Origin: Candidatus Methanophagales archaeon
GTDB taxonomy: Archaea > Halobacteriota > Syntropharchaeia > Alkanophagales > Methanospirareceae
NCBI GenBank assembly: GCA_030617585.1
Contig: JAUWVD010000039.1
Span: 1 to 8,619 of the forward strand
DNA length: 8,619 nucleotides
Direction of reading: 5' to 3'
The notes under the pieces are model-generated. The model was not told the DNA's origin, did no database searches, and saw only the letters and a program-made list of their open reading frames with translations. The position numbers were made by a program, and so were the translations under genes. Positions 1 to 5,522 of this stretch are shown here, piece by piece. Position 1 is the stretch's first letter. Every line of letters starts with the position of its first letter.

Positions 1-1
1 T

Positions 2-166
2 CCACCCACAGGCGTCAAGTTCCTGCAAGTGTATCACACACTGGGCAGGTATGATGCGGTATGGATTTACGAGGCGGAAGATGCAAAAGTGATTGAAGAT
101 TTCCTTCACCAAAGCCGGGATGTCTCAACCACGGAAACCTGGGTTGCATTTACAAGAGAGCTGTAA
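2..166 (+). CDS. C-terminal end of a small GYD/DUF3303-like protein (5' end off window)
   Basis: An open frame enters from the left edge and ends at TAA 164-166, giving 54 residues. The stretch LGRYDAVWIYEAED followed by a strand-like TTETWVAF segment matches the pattern of small dimeric alpha/beta-barrel domains of the GYD family, in which an LGRYD-type motif precedes a valine-rich strand and an E-A-P/E-D turn. These proteins are usually about 90-100 residues, so roughly the first half is missing here. Their function is generally unknown, and I infer nothing beyond a small cytosolic protein. The gene is followed at once by a terminator-like stem and T-run, so it is probably the last gene of its transcript. 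The reading frame is convincing; the family assignment is moderate. Confidence 0.6.
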   Translation, partial: PPTGVKFLQVYHTLGRYDAVWIYEAEDAKVIEDFLHQSRDVSTTETWVAFTREL

Positions 167-173
167 GCAGGAG

Positions 174-210
174 AGGAGGGATCTGTTTGTATTCCCCCTC
201 TATTTTTTTT
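174..210 (+). terminator. Stem and T-run terminator after the first gene
   Basis: Eight bases past the stop codon, a purine-rich arm (AGGAGGG, 174-180) can pair with CCCCCT (194-199) with one bulged A. It is followed by a run of eight T (203-210). T-runs are the core of archaeal intrinsic terminators; the stem is an extra feature. The position directly after a stop codon supports the call. Confidence 0.55.
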
Positions 211-236
211 ATTGTATATAAAGTACAAGTTCTAAT

Positions 237-261
237 TATTTAATTTAGGACGCAGATTTAC
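237..261. repeat. 25-base direct repeat, copy A (partner at 6981-7005)
   Basis: Positions 237-261 are identical, base for base, to 6981-7005. The repeat runs from TATTTAATTT into AGGACGCAGATTTAC. Copy A lies just outside the 3' end of the broken GxxExxY gene, and copy B has no such gene beside it. The two copies are on the same strand about 6.7 kb apart. GGACGCAGATTTACGC-type sequences are, to my knowledge, often seen next to GxxExxY genes in many genomes. Confidence 0.85.
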
Positions 262-558
262 GCAGAAAACTATTTCCTCAAATTATCAAATGCCTTACGT
301 TTAACTTCCGGTTTAGTGCCAAAATTAACTAAAAGTCCAACTTCAATATCGGTTGCTTTTAGATAATTCAATAACTGTGCTTCATTTTCCTTTACCAAAC
401 TTCTTGCTGCTTTTATCTCCACGATTACCTTGTTTTCAACCAGTATATCAGCATAGTACTCACCTATAACTTCAGCTTCATAAAGCACCTTTATTGCATA
501 ATCTCCTCCGTCAATTCTTTATATTTAAAATCCTGATTATCTGCGTTCATCTGCGTCC
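248..558. repeat. Inverted repeats bracketing the GxxExxY remnant
   Basis: The 18 bases at 248-265 (GGACGCAGATTTACGCAG) and the reverse complement of 541-558 (GGACGCAGATGAACGCAG) agree at 16 of 18 positions. They enclose the broken GxxExxY gene: the right arm overlaps its original ATG (548-550) and the left arm ends a few bases beyond its stop. The arrangement resembles the terminal inverted repeats of a small mobile cassette, but I see no transposase and no clear target-site duplication. The repeat is observed; mobility is an inference. Confidence 0.7.
270..550 (-). pseudogene. GxxExxY-family (PDDEXK-like) protein gene, internally deleted and frameshifted
   Basis: Two pieces of one gene can be read on the minus strand. 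The N-terminal piece starts at ATG 548-550 and reads MNADNQDFKYKELTEEIMQ, then stops at TAA 491-493. The C-terminal piece (stop 270-272) continues in another frame from about 500 as AIKVLYEAEVIGEYYAD and keeps the nuclease-like residues: Asp in YYADILV, the E-x-K pair in VEIKA and Gln in EAQLLNYL. Intact family members are about 120-130 residues. The missing stretch is roughly 40 codons and includes the Gly-x-x-Glu-x-x-Tyr motif that names the family. The longest single open frame (GTG at 486-488, 72 residues) therefore lacks the N-terminal third and probably does not give a functional protein. The cellular role of the family is not established. Confidence 0.8.
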
Positions 559-604
559 GATTATCAAAAATTATTCTTTCTTGTTAGATCCAGTTCATGT
601 GATT

Positions 605-1027
605 TCATGGTGCAAGCCACCTACCTATAAACATGGACAACAGATATAAAGCGATGAAGACTAAAATCAACAGCAGTGCGGTACCTATGTTCAATCTCAC
701 CATTGGTTCTCTCTGAGGCTGCATCTTATGTATCTCTTCCAGATCTCGTTCATATTCCGCAGCCTTTTCCGGTGTAATACTTGGTTGCTCTACCTTCAGC
801 TTCACTTCTTTACCTTTTATTCTCATTGCGGCCACGGGATTCGTACTGACCCAGACGAAGAAAGCGGCTAGTTTCATCACATGAAAATCAATATATCGTG
901 CAAATGTCATCAGCGGCCCTTCGCATAGCCTTATGAGCCATTGTCCGGGCGGTGTTTTAAATATGGCCATCCAAATTATCCAAAACGCAACGAAAGCGAA
1001 CATCAGCGGTTCATCTATTAGGATCAT
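605..1027 (-). CDS. Small membrane protein, last gene of the antiporter operon
   Basis: This 140-residue protein is not one I recognise. It has a clear N-terminal membrane helix (about 8-24, rich in F/W/I), a second hydrophobic stretch (about 48-62), a charged central region (70-111, many Glu, Lys and Arg, probably partly helical around EKAAEYERDLEEIHKM) and a C-terminal membrane helix (about 113-135). Its start is three bases after the stop of the MrpD/NuoM-like gene, and a strong GGAGGTG ribosome-binding site (minus strand, 1042-1048) lies 14 bases upstream of the ATG, so it is almost certainly cotranscribed and translationally coupled. By position and size it could be a small structural subunit of the same membrane complex, comparable in role to the small Mrp or complex I subunits, but I see no motif tying it to MrpB, C, E, F or G or to NuoJ/K. 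Confidence 0.85.
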   Translation of the reverse strand: MILIDEPLMFAFVAFWIIWMAIFKTPPGQWLIRLCEGPLMTFARYIDFHVMKLAAFFVWVSTNPVAAMRIKGKEVKLKVEQPSITPEKAAEYERDLEEIHKMQPQREPMVRLNIGTALLLILVFIALYLLSMFIGRWLAP

Positions 1028-1030
1028 TTC

Positions 1031-2536
1031 TTACGGATGCACACCTCCGCCTATATTTAAACTACTCATCGCTGTTTCCACAAGGTCTGACATATAAAAC
1101 AGGTCCGGATAAAAGTAGAATATGATAGAACAAGTGGCTGTTATTACTATGGGCACGAGCATAAATAACGGTGCTTCCTTTAGTTTGCTTCCACCTTCGG
1201 GCTTCTTGAAGAATGCGATATATATAATCGGGAAGAAATACATCACGTCTAGTATAGCAGCTATTAAAAGTATATACGGGAAATACGAAATTGCTCCGCC
1301 TGCTTCTTCACAGCCATGAACAAGAAGATGATGCGATAGATAACCCGCAGTCGGCGGGAGTGCACACATGCCGAGCGCGCCGATAGTGAATGTGATCAAC
1401 GTCACGGGCATTACCCTACCGATGCCCGCCATATCGCTTATGTTCCTCTTACCTGATGCCACCATTATCGCGCCCGCACACATAAAAAGCGTTATCTTCA
1501 TGAACGCATGGAAAGGGATATGTATCATCGCACCTTCTATACCCGCCGGAGTTAATAACGCGACACCAAAGATAACAAGCGATAGCTGGTTTATTGTAGA
1601 GTATGCAAGCCGTTTCTTCAGATTGTCTTGTGCGAGAGCAAACAAATTAGCAACAATTATCGTGAATATAGCGATAGAAATAAGTACTAATCCAAGGCCA
1701 AGTGCGTGCATCAAATCCACGCCAAATATGTAACATACCACGCGGATAATACCGAATACGCCCGCTTTTACCACCGCCACGGCATGTAACAGTGCACTCA
1801 CGGGCGTTGGTGCAGCCATTGCAGTAGGCAGCCACGAGTGAAAAGGCATCCACGCCGCTTTCATGAACCCCAATAGGAACAGCATGAATAATACCATCAA
1901 CGTCGCTCGCGATGCTTCAGCCGCGAGGTTTGGTATTCCGCCGTTCACAAAATCCATTGTACCTGAGATGTGATATGTTATAATCAGGGCGGCTAAGAAG
2001 AATACGCCCGCGGTAAGCAAATAGGCAAGATATTTACGGCCTGCAAATAGCGCTTCCGGTGTCTGATCATGTGCCACCAACGGATACGTTGAGACAGTCA
2101 ATATCTCATAAAATATGAACATCGTGAGCAGATTCCCGGATAGTGCTATGCCCACTGCACCGAAGATCGCCCATGCGAAACAGAAATAATAACGTGTTTG
2201 CGCATGCTCGTGCAGCGACCTCATGTAGCCTATGGAATATGAAGATACCAGAATCCACAAGAATGAGGAAGTAATGGCGAAGACAAGCCCAAAAGCATCT
2301 ACGCTGAACCCGAATTCAACACCTGGAAATGGCGTGAAGAAAATGCATTTGATTATATTCCCTTCTAGTATGACCGGTACCATGGAAATGACAATCAAGA
2401 ACTGCAGTACGGCCGCAAGCATTGTCCAACCTTCTCTTATGTTCGGCCACTTGCCAAATAAAATTATAAGTATAGATGCAATTGCCGGGCATAAAATTGC
2501 TATCACCGGGGTTAAAGATTCCACTTCCGCTATCAT
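1031..2536 (-). CDS. MrpD/NuoM/N-type proton antiporter-like membrane subunit
   Basis: A 501-residue polytopic protein of the proton-conducting transporter family (Proton_antipo_M; complex I L/M/N, Mrp A/D and hydrogenase relatives). It would move H+ (or Na+ in exchange) across the cytoplasmic membrane as part of a larger complex. The key charged residues are all in place: TM5 Glu144 (FIFYEILTVSTYP), TM7 Lys226 in GFMKAAWMPFHSWLP, TM8 Lys257 in AVVKAGVFGIIR, the LAYSTINQLS motif at 310-319 and TM12 Lys347 in HAFMKITLF. The length fits MrpD or NuoM/N; it lacks the long C-terminal lateral helix expected of NuoL. The start ATG overlaps the preceding gene's TGA by four bases (2533-2536), with a GGGGAG site 11 bases upstream. 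The family is certain; the exact complex is not. Confidence 0.93.
   Translation of the reverse strand: MIAEVESLTPVIAILCPAIASILIILFGKWPNIREGWTMLAAVLQFLIVISMVPVILEGNIIKCIFFTPFPGVEFGFSVDAFGLVFAITSSFLWILVSSYSIGYMRSLHEHAQTRYYFCFAWAIFGAVGIALSGNLLTMFIFYEILTVSTYPLVAHDQTPEALFAGRKYLAYLLTAGVFFLAALIITYHISGTMDFVNGGIPNLAAEASRATLMVLFMLFLLGFMKAAWMPFHSWLPTAMAAPTPVSALLHAVAVVKAGVFGIIRVVCYIFGVDLMHALGLGLVLISIAIFTIIVANLFALAQDNLKKRLAYSTINQLSLVIFGVALLTPAGIEGAMIHIPFHAFMKITLFMCAGAIMVASGKRNISDMAGIGRVMPVTLITFTIGALGMCALPPTAGYLSHHLLVHGCEEAGGAISYFPYILLIAAILDVMYFFPIIYIAFFKKPEGGSKLKEAPLFMLVPIVITATCSIIFYFYPDLFYMSDLVETAMSSLNIGGGVHP
1042..1048 (-). promoter_or_regulatory. Strong Shine-Dalgarno for the 140-residue protein
   Basis: GGAGGTG on the minus strand, inside the last codons of the upstream antiporter gene and 14 bases before the ATG at 1025-1027. 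The match to the archaeal 16S 3' end supports this start codon. Confidence 0.7.
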
Positions 2537-4074
2537 GATGTTGCATACTCCCCTAAACCGAAAAGAGCATTAATCTGGTCGAACACAGGCAGAGGCATCT
2601 CTATGAGCCAGAAGATACCGACGATAATACATAGAGCTGCGAGGATTAATACCGGTATAAGCATACTAAGCGGCAATTCATCTCTCTTAACCGACTGCGA
2701 ATGAATATCTTCTCCTTTCATGTACAATGTTTCTACCACACGCCAGAAATAAACAAGGTTTAATAACGTACTGAATAGCAGAACCGCTACAAATACGATA
2801 TATGCAGGGTGACCTGCGCTTGCAGCATCTAAACTGGCAAATATTATGTACACCTTTGAGACGAAGCCTACGCTCGGTGGCACGCCAATCATAGATATTG
2901 CCGCTAATGTGAACCCAAAGCAGGTATAGGGCATCTTCCTTGCCAAACCCTTTAAATCCGCGATGTCCCATAACTCAGCCTTGTAAATAAACGCACCGGC
3001 AACTAAGAACAAGCAGCCTTTCATCAATGCGTGGTTAACTATATGCATCAATGCCGGATTAAGCCCGCCCCAAAGTGGCGAGTGCGTAGATGTGGAAAGC
3101 CCAACTGCAAGCATGATATAGCCCATCTGCGAAACTGAGGAATACGCTAGCATCCTTTTCAGGTTATACTGCGCTATCGCAAGAATAGACCCTACAATTA
3201 TTCCTATTGCCGATAACCAACAGATAAAATCGAATATTGGTACGTAACGTGTGATGAAATCGACAGTGTAAACCGAAAAGCAGATTCTTATGAATGCATA
3301 GGTGGAGACCTCGATGATTATACCGGAAAGCAATGCGCTTATTTCTGACGGTGCAAATGAATGCGCATCCGGCAACCACACATGAAGCGGGAAAAGCGCC
3401 ATCTTTATGCTTAATCCAACAGTGAAGAATACAAACGCCGCTTGCACTGCCCTGTTCTCATAATAACTTGGCAATATGAGCGAGAGATCGTGTATGTTCA
3501 ACGTACCAGTTATCGCGTACAAAAAACCTATCCCGAGCAAGAAGAAACAAGCGCCGATCGCACCCAATACGAGGTAAGTGAAGCTCGCCTTCAGCGCTAT
3601 CTTTCCTCGCGATGCTATTAACGCATACGCGGATAAGGACGTTATCTCGATAAATACATACATGTTGAATATATCACCGGTCAGGGTTATACCGCACAGA
3701 CCAGTAATAAGGAGTTGAAAAAGTGCGTAAAAGGAGACAATTTGATGCGGCAACTCGTGCTCTATGTTCCTCTTTGAATACGTGACGCAGACCAGAGCTA
3801 AGAATAGGAGTAGGACCAATACATAAGCATTCAACGCATCTACGACATATTCTATGCCCCAGGGCGGACTCCATCCGCCGAGCCAGTATATTATGGGTCC
3901 ATCCGTAGTGACATGATGTAGGATAAAAAGAGACATGATAAATTGAATTAAAATGGTTGCAAAGGAGATGAAACAGCAAGATTTCTTGTTCAGCCAGCCC
4001 GCAATCAAAATAGTAAATGACGAAAGCATGGATATTACTACTACCAGTACAGGCAAATGTTCGACACTAAGCAT
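2533..4074 (-). CDS. MrpD-like antiporter subunit with Glu in place of the TM8 Lys
   Basis: A 513-residue paralogue of the following gene in the same family, first gene of the operon. It carries TM5 Glu143 (MYVFIEITSLSAY), TM7 Lys224 (GLSIKMALFPLHVWLP), the LAYSSVSQMGY motif (309-319) and TM12 Lys352 (NHALMKGCLF). At the TM8 site, counted eight residues back from the conserved Arg263 (IIIEVSTYAFIR), the usual Lys is Glu255, encoded by GAG at 3310-3312. The TM7-TM8 loop reads DAHSFAPSEISALLSG, close to MrpD and hydrogenase-associated subunits. The start ATG at 4072-4074 has GGAGG about 14 bases upstream; the next in-frame codon upstream of AAG TTT is a stop, so a longer N-terminus is excluded. 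It is translationally coupled to the downstream gene by a four-base overlap. Role: ion translocation in a multisubunit membrane complex. Confidence 0.93.
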   Translation of the reverse strand: MLSVEHLPVLVVVISMLSSFTILIAGWLNKKSCCFISFATILIQFIMSLFILHHVTTDGPIIYWLGGWSPPWGIEYVVDALNAYVLVLLLFLALVCVTYSKRNIEHELPHQIVSFYALFQLLITGLCGITLTGDIFNMYVFIEITSLSAYALIASRGKIALKASFTYLVLGAIGACFFLLGIGFLYAITGTLNIHDLSLILPSYYENRAVQAAFVFFTVGLSIKMALFPLHVWLPDAHSFAPSEISALLSGIIIEVSTYAFIRICFSVYTVDFITRYVPIFDFICWLSAIGIIVGSILAIAQYNLKRMLAYSSVSQMGYIMLAVGLSTSTHSPLWGGLNPALMHIVNHALMKGCLFLVAGAFIYKAELWDIADLKGLARKMPYTCFGFTLAAISMIGVPPSVGFVSKVYIIFASLDAASAGHPAYIVFVAVLLFSTLLNLVYFWRVVETLYMKGEDIHSQSVKRDELPLSMLIPVLILAALCIIVGIFWLIEMPLPVFDQINALFGLGEYATS

Positions 4075-4080
4075 AAACTT

Positions 4081-4158
4081 TTAGTTAGCCTCCCTTCCCC
4101 TCAACACCCTTAACAACATGGTGACTTTAACTTTAAAGAGCACCTTCATCGTAACCAT
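4081..4158 (-). CDS. Possible 25-codon leader ORF upstream of the antiporter operon
   Basis: An ATG at 4156-4158 opens a 25-residue frame ending at TAA 4081-4083, only six bases before the antiporter ATG and in the same reading frame. The peptide is basic and begins MVTMKVLFKVKV, ending VLRGREAN. The TATA box at about 4188-4197 would place the transcript start near 4165, just before this ATG, so the ORF would be first on the mRNA. The Shine-Dalgarno for the antiporter (GGAGG, 4089-4093) lies inside the ORF, so its translation could influence access to that site. No homologue is recognised; it may be a chance ORF in the untranslated leader. Confidence 0.25.
   Translation of the reverse strand: MVTMKVLFKVKVTMLLRVLRGREAN
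4089..4093 (-). promoter_or_regulatory. Shine-Dalgarno of the first antiporter gene
   Basis: GGAGG on the minus strand, about 14 bases before the ATG at 4072-4074. The same spacing is seen for the 140-residue gene of this operon, which supports the start chosen here. Confidence 0.5.
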
Positions 4159-4187
4159 CCATTATACAAAGACATGTGTACAATAGG

Positions 4188-4197
4188 ATATATAAAG
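4188..4197 (-). promoter_or_regulatory. TATA box for the antiporter operon
   Basis: The minus strand reads CTTTATATAT here, an archaeal TATA-box match. Transcription would start about 25 bases downstream, near 4165, giving a 5' leader of about 90 bases before the ATG at 4074. It is the only good TATA match I see in this gap on the minus strand. Confidence 0.5.
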
Positions 4198-4217
4198 TTA
4201 TCGTTTTTTTTCTTCTA

Positions 4218-4235
4218 CATGCCGCCAGTGGCATG
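4218..4235. other. Small perfect hairpin in the divergent intergenic region
   Basis: CATGCC (4218-4223) and GGCATG (4230-4235) form a six-base-pair stem with a six-base loop. A run of T (4204-4211) lies just to its left. It sits upstream of the minus-strand TATA box, so it might be an operator-like palindrome or chance. No function can be assigned. Confidence 0.3.
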
Positions 4236-4237
4236 CC

Positions 4238-4310
4238 TTTCACCACGTCTTTACCCCGTCTTTCTCCTGCTTTCCCCCTGCCTCCCCCCTCTTCCCACCC
4301 TATCCTTTAC
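4238..4310. other. Pyrimidine-rich tract in the intergenic region
   Basis: The plus strand is almost entirely C and T here, with repeated CTTTCCCCC/CTCCCCC-like runs and only scattered purines. This is the centre of the 372-base gap between the divergent antiporter operon and the duplicated-membrane-protein gene. A plus-strand frame of 66 codons crosses it, but its composition is simply that of the tract, so I do not call a gene. The tract may affect DNA structure or be a remnant; no known element is recognised. Confidence 0.5.
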
Positions 4311-4355
4311 CGCAAGCGCAAATATCCACGGTCTTAGTTGTCTGGTATTAGTAGC

Positions 4356-4383
4356 CCTAAAACCTAAAACCTAAAACCTGAAA
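4356..4383. repeat. CCTAAAA heptamer tandem repeat
   Basis: Three exact copies of CCTAAAA (4356-4362, 4363-4369, 4370-4376) are followed by one variant, CCTGAAA (4377-4383). The array ends a few bases before the BRE/TATA of the downstream plus-strand gene. It is a short microsatellite, possibly length-variable. Confidence 0.85.
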
Positions 4384-4387
4384 AAAC

Positions 4388-4404
4388 CGAAATCTATTTA
4401 TATA
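4388..4404 (+). promoter_or_regulatory. BRE and TATA box for the duplicated membrane protein gene
   Basis: CGAAAT (4388-4393) resembles an archaeal BRE and is followed by TTTATATA (4397-4404). The predicted transcript start is near 4427, giving a leader of about 20 bases before the ATG at 4447. There is no obvious Shine-Dalgarno immediately before that ATG, which fits a short-leader transcript. Confidence 0.6.
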
Positions 4405-4446
4405 CCTTTGATAGAAGGATAATTGTAATGGGATCATCAAAAAAAG

Positions 4447-5436
4447 ATGGGCATGAAAGATCTTTTTGAAAAAGTGGTAATGGATGGGCGAACAATAATA
4501 GCGATATTTATTGTAGCGATCCTATGGCGAACTTACATAAGCATCGATGAGAGTATCGTCCTGTGGGAAAGTCTGTGCTCCGGTATCGCTATTATCCTAT
4601 TGGGCTGGGTTATCTTCGCTTACACGTGTCACATGTTTAAGATACAGAAGGGTTGGCCCATTTCAAACTGGATTTATGAAGCTATTGCCATTAGTATGGT
4701 TTCTATAAACGTTTACGTTCTTATTTACTATGTGATGAGATGGTTTAAGTTACTGCACGTAGAAGCTTATTTGCCATTGGATTTCATTTTCCGGGATGTT
4801 AGATACATTGTCCTAGTGGTGTTTTATTGTGCAATGTTATGGTCGCTGAAGTATGCAAATAAGATGCACGAGGATTATATATCTGAGTCAAAAGAGAAGG
4901 CGTTTCTGCATATCCTATCTCCATATTTATACCCAACGGCAAAAAAGCTGAGAGAAATGAACGTGCGAGAATTAATAAGCACTGTGCTAACAGATGAACG
5001 GACATTATTAGTGGTAGTAGGTATAGCGTTTTTATGGCGAACCGCCATAAGTTTTGACTACAACATAACCAAAGGAGAAAGTGTCTGCTCAGGTATCGCC
5101 ATTTTTGTCTTGGGTTGGCTCTTATTCACTCTTTTAGTTATCATATCTGTTAGACAGAGAGACTGGTTGGATTTGGCTAAAGTCTATCACGGAATTATCG
5201 TTGGTGTAACCGCCATAAATATTTACGTTCTTGTTTACTATCTGATGAGATGGTATAGACTATCAGAAGATGTGGTGGAAGCGTTTGTGCCTCTGGATTA
5301 CATTTTCCGAGATGTAAGATTTTTCGCGGTAGTCATTTTCTATTGTGCAGCGATAGTGCTATCGAAGTTCCTAAAAAGGGCGTATGATGAATATTCATTG
5401 GTATCTGCATCTGCGGGAGCGAAGACCCGCCCGTAA
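4447..5436 (+). CDS. Unrecognised membrane protein built from two tandem four-helix modules
   Basis: A 329-residue protein that repeats itself: residues 6-144 and 176-316 align with an offset of 170, shifting to 172 in the last part. Both halves share DxRT (13-16, 183-186), LWRT (26-29, 196-199), ESxCSGIAI (41-49, 211-219), LGW, INxYVLxYYxMRW (87-99, 257-269), PLDxIFRDVR (110-119, 282-291) and FYCA (126-129, 298-301). Each half has about four hydrophobic helices (near 16-33, 43-62, 78-97, 118-137 and the equivalents), so about eight in total. A charged linker (138-175) joins the halves. Conserved polar residues near or within the membrane (E41/E211, C44/C214, N88/N258, R98/R268, D112/D284, R116/R288, C128/C300) suggest a bound ligand, ion path or cofactor, but I recognise no family and assign no function. 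ATG 4447 follows stops in frame; the ATG at 4453 is an alternative. The ATG at 4428 is out of frame and soon stops. The gene is alone on its strand and converges on the ATPase gene. Confidence 0.92.
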   Translation: MGMKDLFEKVVMDGRTIIAIFIVAILWRTYISIDESIVLWESLCSGIAIILLGWVIFAYTCHMFKIQKGWPISNWIYEAIAISMVSINVYVLIYYVMRWFKLLHVEAYLPLDFIFRDVRYIVLVVFYCAMLWSLKYANKMHEDYISESKEKAFLHILSPYLYPTAKKLREMNVRELISTVLTDERTLLVVVGIAFLWRTAISFDYNITKGESVCSGIAIFVLGWLLFTLLVIISVRQRDWLDLAKVYHGIIVGVTAINIYVLVYYLMRWYRLSEDVVEAFVPLDYIFRDVRFFAVVIFYCAAIVLSKFLKRAYDEYSLVSASAGAKTRP

Positions 5437-5478
5437 CGGAAATCCTAAATAAAAAAGAAAGCGTTGCCAAAGAAATAT

Positions 5479-5520
5479 TGTTTTCTTTTAGCACAGGTTT
5501 TCTTTTGTAAAAAGAAAAAG
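5479..5520. terminator. Bidirectional T-rich terminator between convergent genes
   Basis: Between the plus-strand gene ending at 5436 and the minus-strand gene ending at 5523 lie T-rich runs on the plus strand (5481-5489 and 5498-5506). A near-perfect palindrome, TTTTCTTTT (5498-5506) with AAAAGAAAA (5510-5518), gives the minus strand its own T-run immediately after its stop codon. This suits termination from both directions. Confidence 0.6.
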
Positions 5521-5522
5521 TG

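Noticed and set aside
213..223. TGTATATAAAG as a plus-strand TATA box
   Set aside because: No plus-strand gene follows; the next feature is the minus-strand GxxExxY remnant, so a promoter role is unsupported.
1368..1733. Plus-strand 121-codon open frame
   Set aside because: Antisense to a clear antiporter-subunit gene with all family motifs; a shadow frame.
1031..4074. Complete Mrp antiporter operon
   Set aside because: Only D-type large subunits are present; no recognisable MrpB, C, E, F or G genes lie in the operon.
4174..4374. Plus-strand 66-codon open frame in the divergent intergenic region
   Set aside because: It runs through the pyrimidine-rich tract and the heptamer repeat, has no ribosome-binding site and gives a Pro/Leu/Ser-rich product that reflects composition only.
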